A DNA stretch of 64,000 nucleotides from Metallyticus violacea (lineage: Eukaryota > Arthropoda > Insecta > Mantodea > Metallyticidae): positions 10,234,501 through 10,298,500 of the forward strand of contig CM060841.1 in NCBI GenBank assembly GCA_030762175.1, in the 5' to 3' direction. A program made the position numbers and the translations under genes. Below the pieces are notes generated by a model. It was not told the origin of the DNA, did not search any database, and saw only the letters and a program-made list of their open reading frames with translations. Shown here piece by piece: positions 24,376 to 36,730 of the stretch (positions are counted from its first letter, which is position 1; every line of letters begins with the position of its first letter).

Positions 24376-25819
24376 GAAATAAAAAATTTTACTGCCAGTC
24401 ATTTTTGAACGCGGTATATATTTTTCAAAAAACTTAGCGCTATACTCAATTCCATTCATTTCATGAAATACATTAAATAGTTCGGTTTATAAGGCTGGAT
24501 TAAATGTACCATTTGGCACAATGCCCTTTATTTCAAATGAACGCTTAAAACTGATTCACCAACGTGAAAACAGCACTTTCCCGCCAGTTATATGACCACT
24601 ATGGTCTAGACCGAGAACTTTCTAGACTGCTTATGTATCTTAAGCATAGATCTTGGTTCACCTGACGAAACAATTTTTTTTTTTTTAAATTCTTTATTGT
24701 ATTTTTTTTATTTTCCTCTCAGCTTTTTATTTTTTTTTCCAGTAAAGAAGTCTTTTGCTATTATTCCTTTTATCACCTCGAAGTTCAAAGTAGTCAGCAT
24801 AGAAAATTTTAAGATTTATTGTTGAAAACGATGCATCTCATTTGGTTCCATTTGGTTTGGCTGTGATATTTTGATACGATCCAAGTGAAGTTTAGCAATA
24901 CTGCCAGCTAAAAGCATTAACGACTGTTATAACATATATTTCAAACGTGATATTCCGTACCATTTTTCGGCAGTGCTACAAAGGAATTTATTAAAAAAAT
25001 ATGTGTACTCTGGTCTCTCAGTCGTACATCAGATTTTATTTTTAAAAGCGCGTTTTTCGCGCATTAACCAGTGTACTATTTTTTTCAGCTTCATGCTCTT
25101 TAAGGAAGTCATAGCATCCTCATAAAGTAAAATCAAAACAACACTATTAAACTCTAAAACGTACATAATGCTCTTTAGATGGATTTTCCAACACCCAAAG
25201 TATTAAAATAACTTACAGACTATTTACTAAGAACGCTCAAAAACAAATTTTCATAATGTCAAAGTATCCAGGAATAGGAAGACCTCAGAATCAGAATCTT
25301 ATATTTACGTTTTTCGGTTAAACTTTTTAATTAAATTCAAATTTATAATTAGGGTACGTATAAAGATTTCTCTCAGGTAATATTTTTGCTGATGAGTTGC
25401 TATTGTAACCAGAAAACTTTAAAAAATACTTGATAAATTTGCCTTCTTGAAATGTAAAATAATACTTGAAAATGCCAAAAACATATTTCAACTTTTATTA
25501 TACCAATTTATTTTGATGCTTAGGGTTTCAAACAATAACCAAAACATCTTAGGACAAAGAAATATTTATATATACATTTTGTGGTAGATGCTTTTAATCA
25601 AAAATCCCAAATTTGAATTCTGCCAGTAAAGGAACAATTGAGTCACTATCAAAGTTATAAAAAATACATTCAAACACTCTGGATGGAACGGTTCTGTGAG
25701 AACACTATATAGTAAAGAGCGATAAAATATTACAATCAAAACATTATTATAATGCTTACTATTTTCTACCTTTACAATTGTGCAGTGTTACTTACTGTTA
25801 ACAGCTCAATTTTTTGCAG

Positions 25820-26599
25820 ATTGCCAATGCAGACGAAAGTTTCGGACGGGGAGGAGTGCATGCAAGGATATGGCCCACTGTTACAAGTTTTATAATCGCA
25901 GAGGTTTTGCTTATTGTATCACTTTTTTGTAATGTCTTAACATACATAAACAAAGAAGAAAGACTTCTCTTGTTTAATGTTTTGGTGGTTACTGATATAA
26001 TCTTCACTGTGTTCATCGTTCTTCAATTCAGTCAGTTCGTGCTGGTGGTACTATTGGTGAAGCAGAGGTTCAAAGCTATCAACAATCAGCTGTCTTCACC
26101 TTTAGAAAACGCAGATCCCTTTAGTCTTTCAAGCTACCGGATTCAATTGCCGGAACTTAGACAAGCCTACAGTCATCTTTACGACGCTTCGCAGATGATC
26201 AGCTACTATTACGGTATGTCCGTACTCTTCGGAACATGCTGGTGTTTTGCTTGCATTGTCTCTACCGTCAGTCGCTTAGCTGGCACCTTCGTTCTGAACT
26301 CTAAGTTAATCACATTTTTTTGCTGGGCATGTATTTCTACGACCCTTTTGATGGTGATATGTGTCATTTGTAATGCGACTACTAAAGAATCGCAGAACAC
26401 ACAGGTACTCGTCCAGAAGTTACTGCTGGTCAAATTGGGAAGAGAGTTAAAGAAAGAGCTAGAACATTTCTCCAGACAAGCATCCGTCATGACAGCCACG
26501 TTCAGTGCTTCTGGATTTATAGAAATCGGCTTACCTCTGTTCTATACTATCATTGGAGCATCATGCACTTACATCGTTGTACTTGCTCAGATTCCATAA
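25820..26599 (+). CDS. Gustatory receptor B, exon 2 (residues 119-377)
   Basis: Final exon, 259 codons plus TAA, intact. It keeps Q-F-S-Q-F, K-Q-R-F-K-A-I-N-N, the F-S-A-S-G-F motif and the terminal T-Y-I-V-V-L-A-Q. Compared with A it differs at 15 residues, eight of them packed into residues 167-185, at the loop and start of the fourth membrane helix. The last 70 residues are almost unchanged. It is most probably an expressed taste receptor; the ligand is unknown. Confidence 0.93.
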   Translation: MANADESFGRGGVHARIWPTVTSFIIAEVLLIVSLFCNVLTYINKEERLLLFNVLVVTDIIFTVFIVLQFSQFVLVVLLVKQRFKAINNQLSSPLENADPFSLSSYRIQLPELRQAYSHLYDASQMISYYYGMSVLFGTCWCFACIVSTVSRLAGTFVLNSKLITFFCWACISTTLLMVICVICNATTKESQNTQVLVQKLLLVKLGRELKKELEHFSRQASVMTATFSASGFIEIGLPLFYTIIGASCTYIVVLAQIP

Positions 26600-26925
26600 G
26601 TTTCAACCAACATGCTATTTGAAACTCCACGCCACTCTGAAATTTTATTTCAGATGCAAAGTGATAGATCTGAATAATAAACGGGCTGCTCATATATACT
26701 GCGGGTTATGTGTTCTCACTGAATGGAAAAATATTACATCATTTGCAACCTTTAGAATTTAGAAATATTTATAGCTGCTATTCCTAACTTTAACACTCAA
26801 AAGCTCTAGGAATAATATAGGAAGTAAAACAAAATACATTTACTAAATAACCATAGCTATGAAACTGAGTAAATGTTCAACTTGTGACGAATAAGAAGTG
26901 GAAAACGATTTTAGGTGTAATTCAG

Positions 26926-26931
26926 AATAAA
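26926..26931 (+). other. Candidate polyadenylation signal of Gr B
   Basis: AATAAA in the same conserved context as at 11045, about 330 bases past the stop. Confidence 0.3.
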
Positions 26932-27408
26932 AAGTATATTTCACGTTTGAATTGCGATCTTTTATAAACAAATGTTTAAATATGATCTGTTGCTTCAATG
27001 CTTTCTAGAGGAATTTAATTGTTTTCGCGTTCAAAGACTCCAGGCGAATTAAGCATCAGGATCATCAGCTGCTCATACATAAAATGAATATACTAGGATG
27101 GGTTAAGCAAACGAACAGACTATGCAAAACGTCCACCGCAGCCAAACCATTGCTTATTGAAAGAACTATTCAAGTGTTGTCGAACTACGATGGAGAAGTT
27201 AGGAGGTGCCCGTCATGCTAATACCGCATGTGACCGCGAATTTCCTGGAGCAACACAGGTAGTGTTTTATAGAAACTGCAGGAAAATATTACGTTGAGAC
27301 GCCATCACTTGTTTTAACACATTACATGCATTGATAGTATTTAATAATTGCAATAATAAATTAAAGAAAATTAATATACAAATCGCGAGTACAATAAATG
27401 TACAAAGG

Positions 27409-28345
27409 ATGCCAAAAATGAGCACTCTCTTCAAGCAAAGAAACAACTGTGCTAACATAACAAAGGTGAATTCACATAAACAGAAAATGATGAGCACTAA
27501 TCATCGGAGACGTTTATGCTTACAACAGTTACTCAAACTGCCCACCATCGGCGTCGATACACTTTTGAGCACGTTGAACTACTGATTGAGCAACGTTTGC
27601 GAAAGTGTCCTCAGCGATTGCAGCACATGCCGTTTCAATTTCTTCCCGAAGTGCAGCCAGTGTAGCTGGTTTTCTACGGTATACAACATCCTTAAGAGTT
27701 CCCCATAGGTAGATGTCCAACAGAGTTAGATCCGGAGAACGTGCTGTAAACTGAATCGAACCTCTTCGTCTTGTCCAGTTCCTTGGATCCAGTGCGCGGG
27801 GCTTGTTGCTGTGCGAGGTCTCCCAGATTTGCCCTTATGAACATCGCATACGTTACGATAATCTTGACTTCATTTGTTCATTGTTGATTTACCCGTTACG
27901 TAGTCGGTCCTGGTGGTGAAGAGATAACCAAGTGGTAACTTGGTTCCTAAACCCAAGGTCGCGGGTTCAAACCCGGCCAGGATCGATGGATTTTTCGGGG
28001 GTAAAAATCTTATGTATGGCTTCTTTCGGAAGGGAAGTAAAGCCGTGGGTCCCGTTTCGTACATTTACGGCACGATAAAGAACCTCAAACCTGAAAAAAG
28101 AGGCTTGTGAGTAAATTTGTCGGCCGTTTCACGCCCTGGATAGATGGGACGCTGATGACCTGAGCTGTTAAAGAGCGTCCTTAATTCAACAAATAAAATC
28201 CTGTTACGTAGCAACGCTATCATAATGTATGTGAGTCACATCTTTTACAGAACATCATACTACACAATACTGTTGTTTTTCGATCCAACTTTTAAATACA
28301 TTAAATAGATATCTACTGTGAAAGCGTGTATGCATTTTTGGCACA
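27409..28345 (-). mobile_element. Internally deleted DDE transposon derivative, copy 2 (unit 2)
   Basis: Orthologue of 11530-12449. The C-terminal end of the transposase is open on the - strand at 27529-27720: D-I-Y-L-W-G-T-L-K-D-V-V-Y, a region rich in Ala and Glu, and a final C-I-D-A-D-G-G-Q-F-E, which matches the usual end of this family (G-G-H-F-E-H). Contains SINE-A 27904-28199. Confidence 0.75.
27904..28199 (+). repeat. SINE-A (unit 2 copy)
   Basis: Target duplication CCCGTTACGTAG / CCTGTTACGTAG at 27892-27903 and 28200-28211. The B box GGGTTCAAACCC is better kept than in unit 1. Confidence 0.9.
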
Positions 28346-31300
28346 CTCGGGAGTGCCGCATTTTGGCACTATATGAGTTATTGTATATATCTTTGTAATT
28401 TTCTAACTGAGCTCTAACAGCTGACATTCAAAACAGCACAAGTTTTTGGCATTTCCCACATTTTACTGATATATTGAGTTACATAAACGCACAAATCCAC
28501 GGCCCTGTGTTGTTTTGGAAAGCAGGCGGTAGCGAGTGCAAAAACAAATAATACTATTGTTAAGTATTTAAATTATCTAATTAATCATTCATTGTAACAT
28601 TTACTGATTTAGTCATTTTTGCCCACAAAAAGTCATTCGTACATAGCATGTAATCGGGATTTTGCTCAAATAGATCTAAATAAGTGTAAACAGAAGTCGT
28701 CCAGATAGCTGATGGCTGCATAAGCATTATGCAAAACTAACTAAAAATTAGTGCAATCAAAGTAGCACAGAGTACGGTTAAGGGTTTTAAGAAAGTTTTC
28801 TAAAGTTAAATTACCATTTCCGAAGCTACAAGAGCAAAAATAATGGAAATTAACATATTATAAAATAATTGGAAATAGATAAAATATCAGTGAGTTATCA
28901 TCAAGTATATTATTTACGGAAACACCATTATTCAAAGAGAATGCTAAATTTGATTTAAAAAAACGGAAATAGCTCACACATACCTATTAAGTTCCTCTGA
29001 AAGATGGTAAAGCCAGGGATATTGCTATTTTTTTTTTTAAATTTGGCTGAAAATGAACTTAATAATAAAGACTTTTGAAGCAACGTGGTAAGGAAACTGA
29101 ATGAGGATAGGAAAAGATATGTAAGTTAAATTTTGATCCTTCTGTATGATATTACTGAGTAAATAAAGACTGGTTTTATGCAAAGTGACCTTTTTTATTT
29201 CCAAACAAATGAGCATATTCCTTTTCCATCTCAAAGTTTAGTATATGAAACCAGTACAAACAGTTGCATAGCTACACAAGTTCAGTTTTTCATAAATATA
29301 TTACAGAAAAAAATGTTTGTGATCATTGATATTTTGAAATTTCGCTTCTTTTGTAACCAAGTAAATTTTTTTTAAAAAAAACATGTTTTCTAAGTAGTAA
29401 TTTTCAATAGATATTCTATTTTTATTGATTTTCTTAAAATATATTCTAACACTTTTGTAGTAATGGAAGTCATAGTAAAGCAAGGCGTCTTTTTATATAT
29501 TGCTGCTTTGAAAAGTTTTATTCAAATAATAAACGAAAAAAATAAAAATTTTTTTTCGTTCACATCTCAAATTTCAATTATGTTTTTGAAGGTAAACTAA
29601 TATATTATTAGATTCAAATCTGTTATTATTAAACAGAAAAGGTTTGTTTTGATCTGTTAAATTATTCCTAGATATTTCAGTTCTGAATAAGGAACTTCTA
29701 GAAATTATCCAACGTTATAGAGACAGCATACAGTTAAATATTCTAATATACGTCAACAATGAAGTCTGTCTCTCACATTGAGGATTTGTCTGTATCAAAG
29801 TATCGTACTAAAATGTAGCTGATGTAGAACGATGCATTGACAATCTGAGTACTGAAACTGTATTTTTAGAAAAGTTGTCGCCAATTCAAAAGCATCTTAA
29901 AGATAATACATACAATTTAAGGTGGTCCAAACAACTGTCAAAGAATGTTTTAAGTTTCAGACTGAAAGAATGGAAACTGCTGCACAAAAATACAATAATC
30001 AGCATAGTCTGGCGATCAGAAGAAGACACGCGAGAGCAGTGTGCTATGTAAACATTTACAGTGTTGTCGGATATTCACCCACGGTTAGAATTCCAGTTTG
30101 ATCTCTTAACATGTGACTACATGGGTAACCAACATACAGTCATCGTGTACGGATAAAAGTTCAAGCCCCCCTCGCACTCACTGCCTTCCAATCGCCACAC
30201 TATAGTTATTGTTGTCTTCATTGTGATTTTAAAGATAATTTCTCTGAAGATTATGACATTTTAACCGATATTTGTCCTGCTATAGAATTCTTGAAGCTCA
30301 ACATCAGCTGCAGGAATAGTATTATAGGAGCAGTAAATTTTATTACAACAATGAATATAAAACAAGTATTTATAAATCTAACACAAGTACCTTTATTTAT
30401 CTGATCTGTAGGTATTACAGCCCAAAACTTACTTTTTGAGTTTGTTAATCATTTTGTTTTATTTTAGTTTGAATGAAGGGACCTCTATACCTCTTAATGA
30501 ATAAATCCTTACGGAAAACCCACTCTTTAACTATAGAAAATTTTCTATGAAGGTCATTCTGCGTAACGACAATAAATTCCCAACAGTGTCTCTAATCTAT
30601 GTCTTTGATCTTAAAGAGCAGTATTAAAGAAAATGGTATATTTGGAAAAATCTGTCGGTCTTTGAAAGTGTAGTTAGAAGTTATACAAAATATCATGTTT
30701 TAGAGTTAATGGGGAATTCACTACTTTAGAAACAAATAGTTCAAAAGTGAATCTCTAACTCTGGACAACAAAAGCGCTAAATAATGTTCCAATCCTGAAA
30801 AAGTAAATTTACCCATAAAAGGGAGATGTATAATTTTGTGAAAGTGTTGAATTAAAATAGTACCAGATATGTCTGGAATTTTCTAAAATTGAAAGAAGGA
30901 ATATCTAAAATGAGCACCAATAAGATCAGTAACGGATAATAAAAAGTATGATAAGTTGTTAAGTGTAAAAGCAGCATGGTAATCAGTCAAAAATATCAAC
31001 AGCTGACTTCCTAGAAAACTATCGTAATATTTTAAGTGATATTCTGAAGTCATAGAGAAATATGTAATTGAAAATTCACTTTTTTGGCTTGCGTTTAGTC
31101 TTCTTCCCAGAAAACCTTGAGAAGGCCAATGTTATCCATCAGCAGGTTTCTAAAAAGTAAATGGAGTCTAGGCATGCTGATTGAATATTACTGGATACCC
31201 AAAAGAGACACTATACAGATTAAATGTACAAGAAAACTATCATCTACATCCTTTTAATATGTCAGAAATTTAGTTTTTAACTCTTTGAAACTAAAAATGC

Positions 31301-31959
31301 ATATTACAACAGAACGCTACAATTATGAAAGCATCTGAAAGCATATTTAAATTCTGCATAAAATAATACGTTTAGAACAACCTTCGTTAAGTAATTGTGG
31401 CAAAGGAAAAGTTTGATTTTGTCGACTAGTGTTGTAATCCCCGTATTCAGCGCCACCTTTTTCAAAGGGTATTTTACTCTCAGAAAGAACATTGAAACGT
31501 GACAGAAAATTACAAAGTACCTGCCTCAAGGGTCTCGTAACGAGATATTCTCCTATGTTACAGCAGGAAAGGAATCAAATTAAACTGAGTTAAAAAGTAC
31601 TACTTATTTCTCAATATTTAGGTATTATTGACAATGCACAATAGAGAGAGTATCTACTGATACAAATAATAGTCAGACGGTAATAGCAGTATTTTCAGAC
31701 AGCAAGACATACAGCACATGGACGGAGATAGTGCTGGGGTTGCCATGGAAAACTTTAGACAAATATCTCTACCGTTGTATACTTTGCTAACCCATGTGAG
31801 GTAGTTTGTAGTAACACTTTCCATTAACTTTCATAAATTAAATCTTGAGGCGTTGAAAGGTCAAGAGGAATCTCTTCAAAGAAGGGTTTTCAAAGACTTT
31901 CAAAGAAATTCATGTACTACTGGATGTGACTATTGATGTTGGAGAAACTGTTTTATTTT
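28346..31959. other. Non-coding spacer after Gr B
   Basis: Collinear with 12450-15977. AT-rich, no host gene seen. A stretch of about 95 bp near 28400-28475 is absent from unit 1 but has a counterpart in unit 3 (about 45620-45710), so unit 1 lost it. Confidence 0.6.
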
Positions 31960-32242
31960 TATGGTTTATTTATGGACGCTCTTTAACATTTCAGGTCATC
32001 AGCGTCCCATTCAATTCAGGGCGTGAAACAGCCGATAAATTTTGCTCAGAGGCCATTCTTTCAGGCTTGAGATTCTTTATCGTGCTGTAAATGTACGACA
32101 CGGGACATATGGTATTACTTCCCTTCCGAAGATAGCCATACTTAGGATTTTAAGCCCGAAAAGATCCATCGATCCTGGCCAGTATTGCACCCTCGATCTT
32201 GGGTTTAGGAGGCAAGTATGGTTTCCACTACACGACCAGAAC
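31960..32242 (-). repeat. SINE-A, reverse (unit 2 copy)
   Basis: Orthologue of 15978-16258, same orientation and flanks. Confidence 0.85.
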
Positions 32243-34000
32243 AGCTTTTTGGAGGAACTGTATGGCAAACTATTCAAAACTTTATCAGATCTTTCCCTGC
32301 ACGAAACATGTGATCAGAAATGGTCAGCCATTGATCATCTCCAAATTTCTTCATTCCTTTATTGTTTGCATACTACACTTCCCTGGCCACTCAAACTGCA
32401 CAAGTATTCCGTTGTGTGTCAATAAACACCCTCCAGATTCGTGATTTAGACACTGCACTTTTCTAACGCATGTTCTAACTAAACACTCAAATAATGTTTT
32501 ACCCAACGTTCTAATCACGTATCTGTGACAATCTCTGGATCAAGTCTCTGAGCATACCTGATCCTTCGCTTTCTTTCCAAGGGCGAACAATGCCGTTGAG
32601 AAATTTAAGTATTAATGTGGGAGTGAAATATGTATTATAGATATGAGGATTTTCTTACAAGTGCAATCATTACGTCATATTCAATCAAAGGAGAATTATT
32701 ATTTAGTAACGTTATTTACTCTGTATAAGAAAAACTAGTATAATATAAAAGACTTAATGTCAGGATAAAGTTCATAACCGAAAATTTATTTAAAGATGAC
32801 GTGACAATATGGGGACATCAGCACATGCCGAAATTGAGTATCAATAACATGCTGCGATAATTAAAACGAACTACAGGGCTAAAAAAAATAAACAAGTTAT
32901 ATAAGTCTATCAGAAATACACTTTGGATTAGGCGATGTGAATGAAATTGAGGGATGGACGGCCATATTATTTTACAAGTAAAAATACAACGTTCCCATCT
33001 GTTATTAACAAACACATAGCACTGAGAGAGAATAAATATAAATATGTACACAATGTTCCACGATGAATATATTGAGATACTCTCGATTCGATCTAGCGCA
33101 TCTTCTCTTCCTTCATACACAAACAGATGCTACAGATTTCATGATTCTACTATGTTGCTATGCTCTATGAAATCTCTTTCCACACTTTAACAGGTATTTC
33201 TAAATCACCAGTTAAAAACAAGAAAATAACTTCAATATAAACTCTATTTTCAGATATATATTCTATAACTTATATTTTAATTTATTCTTTCTGCTGAGTA
33301 CATCTTATATAGGGTTATTTTTGTTCTGCTCACATAGTTGGGCGCAGCGCGCGCTGGATCAAGGTAATGTCAGCCGCAGTTTGCTGTTACGAGGACAATC
33401 ATTATTTCTGTCTTTGTATAATTGCAACTCAGTTTGCGGTTGAGAGTTCAGTATAGCTCAAGCCTTCATATTGTTTCAGTCTAATAGTAACCCAGGGTTA
33501 CTGATTACACTCAATTAATGAAGTAAATTTTACTGTAGTGTATAGTGTAGCGAAATTCTTCTCCCATACTTCGAAACTAACTTTCGAATCATATTCTGGA
33601 CGCTTTCCAAATGTAAATGTTTGCTATGTCATCAACCGTAGAGGTGTGGTGTAAGAAACATAATTACTGCAAAGGAAAAGAAAGGCACACACCAGTTGGG
33701 TAGCAAAATACATGGTTGTGCCGGTTTCAAACAACTTCTGTAACATAGATAAATAAGAATAATATTATGTGCTTGATATTATTGATAAAAGTTTTTGAGA
33801 GAGGAACTTGTCGACCTTTGGATGATCTCAGCCACGAGCAGCTACAGACTGAGGCCAAAAGTAACACACTATACAACACAGCACTTGCTTTAGGTATGCT
33901 ATTAAAACTGTTAATATATTTGCAAGTAACATATGATAGATATTCCGGGGTTTCTTTAAAATCGGTCATATTTGTAAGAAATAGTTCATACTTTGTAACA

Positions 34001-34130
34001 TAACGGTATGTAAAAGAACCTCAAGACTGAAAGAAGAGGCCTCTGAGCAAAATTTATGGGCCATTTCACGCCCTGGATTGAATCGGACGCTCATGAACTG
34101 AAATGTTAAAAGGCGTTGGTAAATAAACCT
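34001..34130 (+). repeat. SINE-A 3' fragment (unit 3 copy)
   Basis: Same fragment as 1121-1250 with matching flanks on both sides. Confidence 0.75.
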
Positions 34131-35015
34131 AATTAAAATTTTTCTAACGTAACTATAATGTAAGTAACTTTAGCGATATTGAATTTATTGTTATTTTCAC
34201 GCAAGTTTATTTTCCGGCACAATATTAAAATTATACCATTCATAAATTATAAATATTATGTGTAATTATAATAATTAGTAATGAGGCTGAAAACCAAGAA
34301 CAGCCAAATATAGCCATTATGGACTAAGATAAAAGAGAGGAATTACCAAACAATAGTATAACCATTTAAGAAACGCAGGACAAAGAAATGCGGCTTGATA
34401 GCCAAACACAAAAAAATAGTATATAACAATAATTTATGTAATAATAAAAAATAATAATAAAGTGTACATTCAAATCAATGTCATCTTGCTAAAATTAAAA
34501 AATGCAAATATAAAAATGTAATTAAAAGAATAAACAAAATGAATTTGCAAACTTATCCTATATAAACTAAGGTTAAAATTAATGTAAAAGTTATACCTCA
34601 AATTAATAAAGTGACAAGGGAATACAAACAACTGCTACTTATGAAAATTTATATAGGGAAACATTAACACAAAAGATGTATGTCAAACGATAAACAACAA
34701 ACAAGATAACCATAAACGTGCAATTTCAATCCGCATAAACTGAAATAGGAGAGACAATAAGAGAAAATGCAGAAAAATACAATTGATACAATGTAAGTTA
34801 TTAAAAAGTTAAGAAATATCTGTATAACACTAACATTAAAGAAGTATAAAATAAAGAACAAATAAAATGTATAAACTCTAATATACAAACATTAAATATA
34901 ACGGATAACAATAGCATAACACAGGGAATAGAGCCCAGATAAAATAAGTAGCAAAATATCGAAATAAAGCATGATATAAATAATAAAGAAATAACATAAG
35001 TAGACAAGTTCAACT
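34131..35015. repeat. A-rich segment (unit 3 copy)
   Basis: Counterpart of 1251-2140. No coding frame is conserved between the two copies, so the open frames on its - strand are by-products of A-richness. Confidence 0.4.
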
Positions 35016-35614
35016 GGAGGAACTTATAAGTTCAAATATGAAAACAAAACATAGAAATAAAAGAAATAGTAATGTACACCGTAAGCCGAGGTTATGCCGT
35101 AAGAAAGTAAAGGACAATGTTTGTGGAGAGTATCCTTTACAATTGGATCCGGGTTGGTTCGCTGCATTAAGACATGAAAGAGTAGGCACACTGAACCTTC
35201 CCAAGACTCTCATGGTGTGACTGAGAAAGATTTCAAGGCATATGACCATAATGTGAGATTTATGCAATACGAGGAACGGTATTTTGTTTTTTTTTTTTTT
35301 TTTTTGGGGGGGAGAGGATTTGAAGAAATTATGAGAGAAAAGTTTCCTCATGGCATCACTGGAAACACCATGTCTTGATTAGTAACTCTAGCAGAAGTCA
35401 GAGCGCAGCACTCATTGTTGCAGCTGCAGAAAAATGTTAATTGTGGTGGTACGCTCGCTGTGTGATGTTCCAAGAACCAGGACATTTTCATGCAATGATT
35501 TTTACCGTTAGTAAACCGGCTGGAGTCAACAATAATACACAGAGTTTTTCACGTACAAAAGTCTATCACAGGTTGCAGCTTTTAGAAAAAAATATCAGCC
35601 TGACAAATACGGAA

Positions 35615-35712
35615 TATACGAGACGTGTACCAACAATCACAGATGAAAACATTGCTCATGTATAAACCATAGTGAAGAACGATCGGCGAGTGACTTACTT
35701 GGAGATATAGGA
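35615..35712 (+). pseudogene. Short mariner-type HTH fragment (unit 3 copy)
   Basis: Best-kept of the three copies: V-P-T-I-T-D-E-N-I-A-H-V, then N-D-R-R-V-T-Y-L-E-I. A stop interrupts it after H-V. The similarity step to units 1 and 2 falls at its right end. Confidence 0.4.
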
Positions 35713-36619
35713 GCCTCTAAACTTTCATTCGCTGCAGATGTTAGAAGTTCTGCCCACATATCTAAATGTTAATTATGAAAGCAAATCGTCTAGTGGCCAT
35801 TTTTCTTGGTTGTAAGGACATTATTATATAGGATAAATTGAATAAATACACTCAGTCATTTATTCCCTCACCCTACGCAGCCTCCGTGTGTAGTGAGGGA
35901 TTCGAAGAACGATCAGGCTTTTGGAAAGGTAGATATTGGTGTACATGAGGTCCATAGTTCCAGATTTGTTCAACAGTTAGTCAAAAAGTAAGGTTCGCTA
36001 TTTTTTGTAGGCAAACTGATAAAATACAAACAATAAAACACCTGCTTCAATTTTTATATTGGGTATTTATTTTTGCATATAAGCACCAAAGTTACTCAAG
36101 CATTTGTAATAGGTAAAATGCAGTTTTTCCATTTCCATGTGATAAAACTTAATGTCTGCTTTTTGTGCCATATTGACAGTTAATCTATGGCTGAGTCCAA
36201 ATCGGCTAACTCGGAGATGTCTTTTACAATTTCTCAAAGTGAGAGAGAGTCAATGGTGATCTAGCAACATATTGGCAACGCCATTTGTCTAACAGGTCGC
36301 TTGTAATTGACCTGCAAATTCACGGTTTTTTCGTAGGTATCGAGTGGATATCACACAGTTCTATAACCTATCTTTACATTTGTACTTTCTATATACATTA
36401 ATAAAATAACTGCGCGCAATTCCTCCCCTTACCATCCATCTGTAACCTCGCCATTTTGTAAATGCTGTTGCGCTACACAGGTTGCGTTGCTAGCAATGGG
36501 AACTGCACACAAGCGAGTAGCAGTACACTGGTTCCTTTGTTTTGCGGATTAAAACTGTCAAACTTACTTTTAAACTCTCCTTCATATTTTTCGGTACACA
36601 GCCTCTATGATCTCACCAT
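35713..36619. other. Diverged upstream flank of Gr C
   Basis: Alignable to 2830-3540 and 18640-19610 only with many substitutions and indels. No coding region recognised. Confidence 0.5.
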
Positions 36620-36730
36620 TGCACGCCGCTCACAATGTCCCCTGACTTTGCAGTTCTGAACTATGGGCAAGGAATGAGGGACCGGGAAAATCTTGAAAGG
36701 ATATATCCATTACAGTATTCGCCATAGTTA

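Larger units (their letters stand above)
20687..25819 (+). other. Intron of Gr B (5133 bp)
   Basis: GT-AG, phase 0. Collinear with the Gr A intron and holding the same nested elements: the DDE-transposon derivative at 20976-21690, the old mariner relic at 22670-24375 and the younger mariner at 22848-24168. No host exon is visible in 21691-22660 or 24376-25819. Confidence 0.85.
16930..32892 (+). repeat. Tandem unit 2 of the Gr array
   Basis: Complete copy in the phase set by the window start. It carries receptor gene B and orthologues of nearly all unit 1 insertions. It lacks about 1.16 kb (the equivalent of roughly 1121-2285) at 18050, and its SINE-B at 19843 has lost its middle. Confidence 0.9.

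Noticed and set aside
35010..35351. 113-codon hydrophobic-rich - strand frame with equivalents in unit 1
   Set aside because: No recognisable domain, no equivalent length in the other units, and part of it comes from poly-T and A-rich sequence.
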